Source: Planctomycetaceae bacterium
GTDB lineage: Bacteria > Planctomycetota > Planctomycetia > Pirellulales > Thermoguttaceae
DNA: 5,035 bases
Direction: 5' to 3'
Assembly: GCA_003509805.1 (NCBI GenBank)
Contig: DOMV01000496.1
Coordinates: 253-5,287 of the forward strand
The position numbers and the translations under genes are program-made. The notes under the pieces are model-generated. The model did not search any database, had not been told where the DNA came from, and saw nothing but the letters and a program-made list of their open reading frames with translations. This document shows positions 1 through 5,035 of the stretch, in pieces; the stretch's first letter is position 1, and every line of letters begins with the position of its first letter.

Positions 1-7
1 AGCTCAT
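1..7 (-). CDS. Possible start of a further downstream gene (truncated by window edge)
   Basis: The gene B stop TGA (6-4) overlaps an ATG (7-5) in the arrangement ATGA, a common layout for coupled genes in phage and bacterial operons. Only seven bases are present and no clear ribosome binding site precedes them, so nothing can be said about the product. Confidence 0.25.
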
Positions 8-1188
8 CCGCGATGCAACGTGCTTACGTTGCGTTGCTGCAATTTTTCGTCGAGAAACTGGTGGAAAACCATTTGATCGTTCGGTCGTTTTGGCGGCGTG
101 CTTTCCCACGGCAAGAAGATTTCCGATGCCGGGCCGCGCATATTGGCTTTGATCGCCGTGACGACACACCACATTGATTGTGTTTGCGTGACGTTGCCGC
201 GATATTCGAGTATTGAATCAGAGTATTCGACAATTTGATCCGACTCTCGAAAAGTGACAACTGGTGGTGATTCGGAAAACCAAAGGCCGAACGTCACATC
301 ATCAAAGCCGCTCTCCGAATCCCATAAAATACGGGTGATTCCGTTTTCGATTTCACTTCGCAGATTGAGGATGGGCGGCAAGCCAAGAGCCGGTTCAGCG
401 TCCGAGCGAATTGTGACGTTACGCACAACGCGGTCAATGGCACGCGACCAAAACAACGACGAATACAACAGCGTGATCTCATAATTGCCGTCGGGCAGTT
501 CAATGTCAATGATTGATTTTTCGGCGGAATCGAAATTAATGAAGCCAAGATCGCGTTGTTCGTTGGTCGCTGTGTTGCGAATCAAAATCCGCCAACAGGG
601 TTTAACGAACGCTTGTTTGTGAAGCGGCAACGAAGTTTTGGTTTGACCTGTACCATCGAAAAGTCCTGACGTTTTGACCCGTTGATAGCCGGGCATGATG
701 TCAAACGTACTTGACCAGTTTTTGAAAAACGTGGTGCGAGCGTCGAACGCTCCAACAGCCGATGCGTACTTCAGATACATGAGCGCATCGAATGTTCCTG
801 CTGCTTGTTGAAACGATGGTCGGATCGCTTCGAACGTTCCTTTCGTGCCGGTGTCCCAAGATCGCGTCAATGTGAACATGCCGGACACACGAACACTTGG
901 ATTGACAAACAACTTGTCGGCATCAAAAATAGCGGTTGCTTTGTAATGCCATTTGCCACCTGAAGCGAATCGAACAACCGTGTTATGACGCGATGAGATG
1001 TTGTTTGCGTCGAAGCGATTGACGTTGCAAGCGTTGTATTGTGTGGCCGATTCAAATCGCGCAACACATTGCATCAACCGATCGGCCATGATGCTGTCAT
1101 AACGATTGAATATTTTCTCGCATTGATGCGACGAACATTCAAAATGATTTGAGACGGTAAATATAGGCATATTTCTATTCAGTACCAT
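4..1188 (-). CDS. Gene B: repeat-rich phage-like appendage protein with FN3-like C-terminal part
   Basis: This 394-residue protein belongs to no family I can name. Residues 45-177 hold a degenerate tandem repeat in which Phe recurs at 45, 59, 74, 88, 105, 119, 133, 148, 162 and 177, mostly followed by Asp or Glu and Ala and preceded by Gly-Thr or similar; spacing is nearly always 14-15. Residues about 195-262 look like a beta-sandwich (WRILIRN to DGNYEITLLY). Residues about 270-362 resemble a fibronectin type III domain (GITRILWD, YRGNVTQTQSMWCVVTAIKA, GPASEIFLPW), and the tail is Pro-rich and then charged. No signal peptide or membrane segment is seen. The ATG at 1188 overlaps the gene A stop by 10 bases; GGAAG lies 12 bases upstream, which is long. 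A second ATG at 1170 (MPIFTV) is a possible alternative. A tail-fibre or adhesion-type virion role is inferred from repeats, the FN3-like region and the neighbour. Confidence 0.82.
   Translation of the reverse strand: MVLNRNMPIFTVSNHFECSSHQCEKIFNRYDSIMADRLMQCVARFESATQYNACNVNRFDANNISSRHNTVVRFASGGKWHYKATAIFDADKLFVNPSVRVSGMFTLTRSWDTGTKGTFEAIRPSFQQAAGTFDALMYLKYASAVGAFDARTTFFKNWSSTFDIMPGYQRVKTSGLFDGTGQTKTSLPLHKQAFVKPCWRILIRNTATNEQRDLGFINFDSAEKSIIDIELPDGNYEITLLYSSLFWSRAIDRVVRNVTIRSDAEPALGLPPILNLRSEIENGITRILWDSESGFDDVTFGLWFSESPPVVTFRESDQIVEYSDSILEYRGNVTQTQSMWCVVTAIKANMRGPASEIFLPWESTPPKRPNDQMVFHQFLDEKLQQRNVSTLHRG
658..1056 (-). repeat. Degenerate 14-15-residue Phe-(Asp/Glu)-Ala repeats in gene B
   Basis: Ten phenylalanines (residues 45-177) mark units such as RFDANNISS, IFDADKLF, GTFEAIRPSF, GTFDALMYL, GAFDARTTF and STFDIMPGY. 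Spacings are 14, 15, 14, 17, 14, 14, 15, 14 and 15 residues. Two weaker units may precede them (Phe16, Phe27). The DNA has diverged, so the repeat is visible only in the protein. Confidence 0.75.
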
Positions 1189-2021
1189 GAAGTTGACAAA
1201 CTTCCATCGATGTCTTGCCGTGCTTGTGTGCCGTCGAGGATGGTTTGGCGAATCCAGATTCCGACGCTGTTTTCGGCAAGCAATGATTCGAGAATCAACG
1301 CTTCTTCTTGGGCTGTGTGATGACTGAATATCACGCCGTCAGGGGCGATGTTTTCGGTCGCGGGATTTTTGAACAGGCCGGATTCCGGGAGATTGATACC
1401 GATGTCAATGTCGGCGGTCGGTTCGATTTTGTCGTTCGCATACCAGTTGGTCGCAGTAAAACCGCGATAGCCGCGTGTCGATGTGGCGGCAACCAGTGCG
1501 TGCTGCGTGTCGTCCACTTTGATCGAATCGTTGTTGTAAAACGTGCTACCGACAATCTTTTTGAGGATAAGCGTTCCGGTTGCATTGCCCGCCGCCCAAG
1601 AGCCGCTCGTCACGACAACCTGATCAATGATCGCGGTTGTGCCATAGGTGCTTCCGATGATCGCCATGCCCGACTTGAGTTCGAGGCTTCCGCTTTTGAA
1701 TTGCACATATCCCCAAGTGACCGGCTTGACATAGAGCGTGTTGCCACTGCGATAATCGACGTAACGCAGATCACCGTTGCCGCCATTGACCGTGCGATTG
1801 CGAATCCAAAATCCGCGGGTTGGCCAATTCGAGGCGTTGCTGACAGTGAGTGAGCCGGGCGATTCCGTCGAAAAATAATAACTGCTGTTCAAGTTCGCCT
1901 GCGTTCCGACCGGCTTGCCCGTCCAAATCGAAAAGGCGGTCATCGCGTCGGTTGATGCGGTCGCGTTATTTTTCGCAACGGTAAGATGATAGCGAGTGCG
2001 ACCAACGCCGTCGTTCGTTTC
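1179..2021 (-). CDS. Gene A, exon 2: C-terminal 280 residues of phage-like structural protein
   Basis: The 3' exon begins with GAA (Glu) at 2021, directly after the intron 3' end, and runs to TGA at 1181-1179. Joined to exon 1 it continues the same frame with no split codon, giving 394 residues from the ATG at 4996 (exon 2 is residues 115-394). The sequence is rich in Gly, Ser, Thr and Asn with alternating strands. Two stretches resemble modules common in phage tail and head proteins: a SLTVSNASNWPTRGFWIRN-type segment (about 172-188), followed by a YRSGNTLYV turn, and a SGSWAAGNATGTLILKK segment (about 253-268). The C-terminus (GIWIRQTILDGTQARQDIDG, about 368-387) looks like a final beta domain. 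No catalytic motif is visible. The open frame extends upstream through domain V to a GTG at 2087, but those 22 codons are intron sequence and should not be annotated as protein. Its last bases overlap the gene B start. A virion or tail role is an inference. Confidence 0.8.
   Translation of the reverse strand, partial: ETNDGVGRTRYHLTVAKNNATASTDAMTAFSIWTGKPVGTQANLNSSYYFSTESPGSLTVSNASNWPTRGFWIRNRTVNGGNGDLRYVDYRSGNTLYVKPVTWGYVQFKSGSLELKSGMAIIGSTYGTTAIIDQVVVTSGSWAAGNATGTLILKKIVGSTFYNNDSIKVDDTQHALVAATSTRGYRGFTATNWYANDKIEPTADIDIGINLPESGLFKNPATENIAPDGVIFSHHTAQEEALILESLLAENSVGIWIRQTILDGTQARQDIDGSLSTSWY
1189..1205 (-). promoter_or_regulatory. Hairpin and SD-like sequence directly before the gene B start
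   Basis: A perfect inverted repeat, GAAGTT-TGTC-AACTTC (1204-1189), ends at the base before the ATG of gene B and lies within the last codons of gene A. Its 5' arm contains most of the only Shine-Dalgarno-like sequence, GGAAG (1205-1201). The arrangement could mask initiation until ribosomes finishing gene A open the stem. The stem is AT-rich and only six pairs long, so its effect is uncertain. Confidence 0.4.
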
Positions 2022-2060
2022 GTGGTGTAGGCCGGGGGATTGCACCCCGGCCCCAACCCC
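2022..2060 (-). ncRNA. Group II intron domain VI with branch-point adenosine
   Basis: A strong GC stem, GGCCGGGG with CCCCGGCC around a seven-base loop, is followed by CTACACCAC ending the intron. The A at 2028 is the candidate bulged branch-point adenosine, seven bases from the 3' splice site, which is the usual position. The lower stem pairs imperfectly (GGTTGG against CACC), so the exact bulge was inferred from position and the CCTAC context. Confidence 0.85.
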
Positions 2061-2061
2061 A

Positions 2062-2093
2062 AACCGGGCGTGCAAGTTTCCAAGCACCCGGCT
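2062..2093 (-). ncRNA. Group II intron domain V (catalytic hairpin)
   Basis: This is the catalytic core of the ribozyme. The 32-base core starts with the AGC triad (2093-2091) and continues AGCCGGG, which pairs with CCCGGTT at the 3' side. TGC pairs with GCA, a two-base CG bulge interrupts the 3' strand, and a GAAA tetraloop caps the stem. The layout matches the standard 34-nt domain V once one flanking pair is added. One oddity is two consecutive U-U mismatches just below the G-C pair that closes the loop. It begins 12 bases after the maturase stop codon. Confidence 0.93.
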
Positions 2094-2105
2094 TTCCAGA
2101 CATTT

Positions 2106-3812
2106 CTAAATCGTGGAGGCATTCTTTCTCTTTCTCCGTTCCAAGGCGTTCTTTTCCTTGTGGCAATCGGTGCAAAGAGTTTGCAGATTGTCTTCGGAAT
2201 TGGCCGCTTCGTAACTGGCAAAGCTCTTTACGGGACGGATATGATCCAGTTGAGACGTTCCCGTCATGACGCGCTTTCCGCACTTGCGACAACGAAATTC
2301 ATCCTTGCGCAATTGTGCGAGTTTCAGGTCCATGATGCCGGGTCTGATCCCTTCGCTGCTGCGTTTCGGCGGCAGATCGACTTCCAGATCGTGCTCGTAT
2401 TCGACGATTCCGTCAGGCGTGTACGGATCGGGCTTCGTAAAATCATGTGTCATGGACATGTTCGAAAGACGTGCGAGATATTCCACCCCTTGATAATGGA
2501 TGGTCCCTTTCGCTTTGAACCGTTTCATGCACTGAGCCGTGGAAATATCCAACTTTTTGCATATCGCTTTTACCATCGACCAAAACGTATGGTAGTCCAG
2601 ACGCCCGGCGACTTTCGCATAATTGTGCGCGATACGAAAATATTGGCCCCATCCCAGAACAACCTTCGAGGCTCGATGAATTCGGGCCGCGATGGAAACC
2701 GGCGTGGATACGTAACGAATTTCCCTGTCTACGTTTCGCTTGAAGTTTTCAATCGCTTTCTGACCGACCTTGATCTTCGGAACAATCTTCCCGTTTCGTC
2801 CGATACCTGCAAACAGCCGGAAACCCAGGAAATCGAAGCCGTCCCTGATATGGGTGATGTGCGTCTTTTCCTCCGAGAGTTCCAATCCGGTTTCCCGGAG
2901 CAGGAATTCCGCGATTTCTTTACGGAGCATCTCGGCAAGCTGCTTCGATCCTCTCGTAATGAAAACGCACCAGTCGTCGGCGTATCGTACAAAGCGAATG
3001 TTGGATTCGCCGTAGCGACGATTACGCTGCAACTGCCTTCTCCCGTATATGCCCTTCTCGTGCAGGAACCAGTCCAGCTTGTTGAGAACGGCATTGGAGA
3101 GAAGTGGAGAGATGACACCACCCTGGGGCACTCCTTTTTCCGTCGGATGAACCACTCCGTCGATGCTGACACCGGCCTTGAGAAAGCGCTCGATCAGGTC
3201 GAGGAATTTATTGTCCATCACCTTTTCCCGGACGACTTTGAGTATCGTCTTGTGAGAAATGTTGTCGAAACACGCCTTGATGTCTCCTTCGACGACCCAT
3301 GTGAATTTCTGCATCATGAGAAATCGACATTGAAACACCGCGTCGTGCGTACTCCGATTCGGTCGGAATCCGTAAGAGTCTTCGTGGAATTCCACCTCAA
3401 AAATCGGTTCGAGTGCCAATCGAACGGCCTCTTGAACGATTTTGTCCCGCAAACAGGGAATTCCCAGCGCTCGCATTTTGCCGTTCGCTTTCGGGATAAG
3501 AACCTGCCTGACCGGTTTCGGTTGGTACGTTCCACGCTTCAATTCGAGGCGTAGTTCTTCGAGATGGTCATCCAATTTCTCCTGAAACTGTTTGACCGTC
3601 ACTTTATCCACGCCTACCGCTTTGCCTTGAGAACGAGCGAGAACCTTCTCGGCGGCTTCGCGCAACCACGTCGGGTTGTGCATCAGGTCCATCAGTTGCC
3701 GAGACCGTTTATCATACGGATTGCTCGGAAACAACGGGCGGCCCGATTCGCGATTCGCCTTCTGTTCTTTCGACTGCTCCCATAATCTTCTTCGAACTTC
3801 ATTAACGTTCAT
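2106..3812 (-). CDS. ltrA: Group II intron-encoded reverse transcriptase/maturase with HNH endonuclease (LtrA type)
   Basis: This 568-residue multifunctional protein binds the intron RNA, helps it splice, and copies it into DNA during retrohoming. Reverse transcriptase blocks appear in order: RQVLIPKANGKMRALGIP (102-119), GFRPNRSTHDAV (148-159), the block with catalytic Asp177 in EGDIKACFDN (175-184), GVPQGGVISPLLSN (227-240), the active-site YADD (277-280), LELSEEKTHI (310-319) and FDFLGF (326-331). The maturase X domain follows (about 350-450; GWGQYFRIAHNYAK at 387-400). The C-terminus is an HNH nuclease with zinc-type pairs C508/C511 and C547/C550, LDHI with His524, Asn542 and His551; it should cut the second DNA strand at the target. 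Length is normal for the family and nothing essential is missing. I chose ATG 3812 because GAAAGG lies seven bases upstream; an in-frame TTG at 3827 has no comparable site. The stop lies 12 bases before domain V, so the ORF fills most of domain IV. The intron class was not assigned. Confidence 0.97.
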   Translation of the reverse strand: MNVNEVRRRLWEQSKEQKANRESGRPLFPSNPYDKRSRQLMDLMHNPTWLREAAEKVLARSQGKAVGVDKVTVKQFQEKLDDHLEELRLELKRGTYQPKPVRQVLIPKANGKMRALGIPCLRDKIVQEAVRLALEPIFEVEFHEDSYGFRPNRSTHDAVFQCRFLMMQKFTWVVEGDIKACFDNISHKTILKVVREKVMDNKFLDLIERFLKAGVSIDGVVHPTEKGVPQGGVISPLLSNAVLNKLDWFLHEKGIYGRRQLQRNRRYGESNIRFVRYADDWCVFITRGSKQLAEMLRKEIAEFLLRETGLELSEEKTHITHIRDGFDFLGFRLFAGIGRNGKIVPKIKVGQKAIENFKRNVDREIRYVSTPVSIAARIHRASKVVLGWGQYFRIAHNYAKVAGRLDYHTFWSMVKAICKKLDISTAQCMKRFKAKGTIHYQGVEYLARLSNMSMTHDFTKPDPYTPDGIVEYEHDLEVDLPPKRSSEGIRPGIMDLKLAQLRKDEFRCRKCGKRVMTGTSQLDHIRPVKSFASYEAANSEDNLQTLCTDCHKEKNALERRKRKNASTI

Positions 3813-3819
3813 TGAAAAG

Positions 3820-3825
3820 CCTTTC
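3820..3825 (-). promoter_or_regulatory. Ribosome binding site of the intron-encoded protein
   Basis: GAAAGG (3825-3820) sits seven bases before the ATG at 3812. It decides the start in favour of MNVNEV over an in-frame TTG at 3827, which overlaps this site's position and lacks a comparable site of its own. Confidence 0.6.
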
Positions 3826-3883
3826 AATTATTGAACATTTTCTGCCGTCCAAAATCAAAACATCCTGCCCCCCTTCGCCATGT

Positions 3884-3900
3884 GGACGGCTTTCCCGTCC
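3884..3900 (-). ncRNA. Conserved hairpin of the domain III region
   Basis: A perfect six-base-pair hairpin, GGACGG-GAAAG-CCGTCC, lies between the conserved GTAGTAGTCCGA and ACATGGCGAAGG segments. This arrangement, with a GAAA-containing loop, is characteristic of domain III in bacterial group II introns. The assignment rests on pattern recognition and was not checked by folding. Confidence 0.65.
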
Positions 3901-4324
3901 TCGGACTACTACGGGGGCTCCGCCACCCGATCCTCTCATCGGCGGGGATTCGCCCTTGCGGGTTATCCATGCAAACCGCCGTTTGTCGTACAGGTACGAC
4001 GTTCTACTTGATCGGGCTTCTCCGGTTCTCTTGTTGGCACGTTGTGTTTTCAGTTAGGTTCCGCCTCTTTACTCACCCGACAGCGTTCTGCTGCTCCTCC
4101 AAACATCGACGGATAATTGACCGCTCCGCCAACCGAGACACTTTTCGTATCAAGAAACATTTGATGGTTACGAGATCATTTGTTCGAGTGGACCGTTCCT
4201 TATTCCGGTTTCCTAGGCCGGACGGCTTCTGTATTGTCGGGAACGGGGACTTCGTTTACCGAAGGTGATAGGCTGGTTTCCTCTTAAGTAACCTTGTGAA
4301 AACTCTACCTAGAGGGACTACCAC

Positions 4325-4330
4325 GGCTAA
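4325..4330 (-). other. Candidate EBS1 (exon-binding sequence 1)
   Basis: The intron RNA reads UUAGCC here (intron positions 325-330). UAGCC is fully complementary to GGCUA in the last six exon bases GGCUAU (4660-4655), leaving one U-U at the splice-proximal position. Its place in domain I, downstream of the candidate EBS2, is as expected. A similar TTAGCC lies in the 4540s, much nearer the 5' end, so the choice remains tentative. Confidence 0.4.
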
Positions 4331-4397
4331 GAAGCCTTGCCTGTGTCCCCCGTTGTCCGGGGAGCTGTTTCACCGATCGGCTTCACATGGGCCGATC

Positions 4398-4402
4398 AAT
4401 TT
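4398..4402 (-). other. Candidate EBS2 (exon-binding sequence 2)
   Basis: The intron RNA AAAUU (intron positions 253-257) is perfectly complementary to AAUUU in exon 1, 11-15 bases before the splice site, close to where IBS2 is expected. A five-base A/U match is weak alone; its order relative to EBS1 gives modest support. Confidence 0.3.
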
Positions 4403-4654
4403 ACCCCGTAGGTACAATAGTTGGTCAAACAACCACGGTTCCTTTGTAAACCTATTTCCGGTCGATAGTTGCAAGTATTTTCCGAAAAATTCGGAAGCCT
4501 CTTGACTTTTTCGACCGGACACTTGGTTTGTCGGCACTTTTCCGGCTAATCTTTCTCTGTGACTATTCGTTGCGTTAATCGATTTCGCCCTTAAAATACC
4601 GGAACATTGTCAACAAGATGTGTCAGGTTTTCGGCCTGACTACATCGGACGCAC

Positions 4655-4669
4655 ATAGCCTTCGAAATT
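4655..4669 (-). other. Intron target site in exon 1 (IBS1/IBS2 region)
   Basis: The 15 exon bases before the 5' splice site contain AATTT (candidate IBS2, 4669-4665) and GGCTAT (candidate IBS1, 4660-4655). These pair with the candidate EBS elements in domain I. The site encodes Asn-Phe-Glu-Gly-Tyr of gene A, and the intron lies between complete codons. Confidence 0.45.
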
Positions 4670-5035
4670 CGGAATCAGGTTTCCCTTCGGTGTCGTGATG
4701 GTGTAAGTGTCCGAATAGGAACTGTTTGTCCGCAGTGCCGCGAAATTCACATCGACGAGGATGTACCCGGCCAGGTCTTTGCGGTAGATCGGCACATTTT
4801 GCGCATCACCGGTCAGGATTGTTTCCGGGCCGTAATCCTCACTTCCCATGCGGATTTTGAGTGTGCGACCGGAATAGGTATACTGGACCTGCAGCGTTCC
4901 TTCACCGAGCATGGCGGACGCTTTTTTGATCGTGATACCGGTGACGTTCGGCCCGGTGACGGGATCGACCTCGGGCTGCTTACCGGAAACTTTCATCGCC
5001 AATACTTCCTGCGACGAAGCCGTTTTCGCGCCGAC
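4655..5035 (-). CDS. Gene A, exon 1: N-terminal part of intron-split phage-like structural protein
   Basis: This is the 5' exon of a gene split by the group II intron. Two starts are possible. The ATG at 4996 has AGGAAG (5010-5005) eight bases upstream and would give 114 residues in this exon. However, the frame stays open to the window edge, so the gene may begin further upstream; I give the extent to the edge for that reason. No signal peptide or membrane segment is seen. The peptide is hydrophilic and beta-rich, with several GxxTLQVxY-like and TLKIRMG-like strands, and ends PNFEGY at the splice junction. Read without splicing, it would gain only Val-Arg-Pro-Met before a TAG at 4642-4640. 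I do not recognise a named family; a phage virion or tail component is inferred from the style of exon 2 and the neighbour. The coding assignment is firm, the function weak. Confidence 0.75.

Larger units (their letters stand above)
2022..4654 (-). mobile_element. Complete group II intron with IIB-like features, inserted in gene A
   Basis: A self-splicing retroelement of 2,633 nt. Its 5' end is GTGCGTCC (4654-4647), matching the GUGCG consensus of bacterial group II introns. Its 3' end is CTACACCAC (2030-2022), with a bulge-type A at 2028 seven bases from the end, as expected for lariat branching. All landmarks are present in order: the domain I-III ribozyme, a domain IV open reading frame for the reverse transcriptase/maturase, domain V with the AGC triad, a GAAA loop and a CG bulge, then domain VI. 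Removing it restores the gene A frame exactly, which independently supports both boundaries. The AGC (rather than CGC) triad and the 5' consensus fit IIA/IIB better than IIC, and no terminator hairpin precedes the site as IIC introns prefer. The intron is in the sense orientation of its host gene, as splicing requires. No frameshift or stop disrupts the encoded protein, so the element is probably active or recently inserted. Confidence 0.93.
3850..4654 (-). ncRNA. Group II intron ribozyme domains I-III
   Basis: About 800 bases without protein-coding content form the 5' structural part of the intron RNA. The first stem is visible: GATGT, a bulged A and GTCAGG (4646-4635) pair with CCTGAC and ACATC (4627-4617), 11 base pairs in all. 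Near the 3' end of this region is a stretch strongly conserved among bacterial group II introns: GGAGCCCCCGTAGTAGTCCG (about 3921-3902), then the hairpin GGACGG/CCGTCC at 3900-3884, then ACATGGCGAAGGGGGGCAG (about 3882-3864), leading into domain IV. Domain I supplies the exon-binding sequences and docks domain V. I did not fold the RNA, so the limits between domains I, II and III and the start of domain IV are approximate. Confidence 0.88.

Noticed and set aside
1308..1853. Plus-strand open frame of 181 codons opposite gene A exon 2.
   Set aside because: It is rich in Arg, Asp and Val, as expected for an antisense shadow, and conflicts with the exon 2 frame supported by the splice junction.
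2022..2087. Apparent GTG-initiated N-terminal extension of exon 2.
   Set aside because: These 22 codons lie in ribozyme domains V and VI. The frame is open only by chance, and the exon begins at 2021.
2040..3554. Long plus-strand open frame (504 codons) opposite the maturase gene.
   Set aside because: It lies antisense to a clearly recognised reverse transcriptase and shows no recognisable domain. It is a shadow of the codon structure on the other strand.
3813..3827. TTG at 3827 as the maturase start.
   Set aside because: The downstream ATG at 3812 has GAAAGG at ideal spacing, while the TTG has no comparable site and adds only five residues.
4621..4640. GTCAGG/CCTGAC hairpin that could be read as a terminator after exon 1, or as a IIC-type insertion signal.
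   Set aside because: It lacks a U-tract and lies downstream of the GTGCG intron start, within an extended 11-bp stem typical of domain I. The apparent stop of exon 1 at 4640 is intronic.
1179..5035. Genes A (spliced) and B are both 394 residues, hinting at duplication.
   Set aside because: Their sequences share no visible similarity, and the gene A start is uncertain, so the equal length looks like coincidence.
1..5035. CRISPR arrays, tRNA or rRNA genes, and insertion-sequence ends.
   Set aside because: No regularly spaced DNA repeats, cloverleaf-type sequences or transposase genes were seen on either strand.

Overview
The window is a compact, entirely minus-strand stretch of bacterial or (pro)phage DNA. 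It holds two phage-like structural genes, and a complete, apparently intact mobile group II intron splits the first of them. Base composition is moderate and nothing in the window fixes the host phylum. The architecture (overlapping genes, beta-rich repeat proteins, no housekeeping genes) suggests a prophage or phage late-gene module; this is inference.

Layout in transcription order (minus strand, right to left): (1) exon 1 of gene A, from the right edge to 4655; (2) a group II intron of 2,633 nt, 4654 to 2022, with a GUGCG 5' end, ribozyme domains I-III (about 4654-3850), an intron-encoded reverse transcriptase/maturase with C-terminal HNH nuclease (3812-2106, in domain IV), domain V (2093-2062) and domain VI with a candidate branch-point A at 2028; (3) exon 2 of gene A, 2021 to 1179; (4) gene B, 1188 to 4, overlapping the end of gene A by 10 nt; (5) the first bases of a possible further gene, joined to gene B by an ATGA overlap at the left edge.

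The main result is that the proposed splice rejoins gene A exactly in phase 0 (Gly-Tyr | Glu-Thr). This gives an uninterrupted product of 394 residues if it starts at the ATG at 4996. The unspliced message hits a TAG five codons into the intron, so making the full-length protein should depend on splicing. Candidate exon-binding sequences in domain I complement the bases just before the proposed 5' splice site.

Gene B is a beta-rich protein. Its N-terminal half carries about ten degenerate 14-15-residue repeats keyed on Phe-(Asp/Glu)-Ala, and its C-terminal part looks like a fibronectin-III-type fold. Genes A and B are probably co-transcribed and translationally coupled; a hairpin directly before the gene B start could sequester its Shine-Dalgarno sequence. 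Functions of A and B as tail or appendage proteins are inferred from sequence style and context, not from a recognised family.
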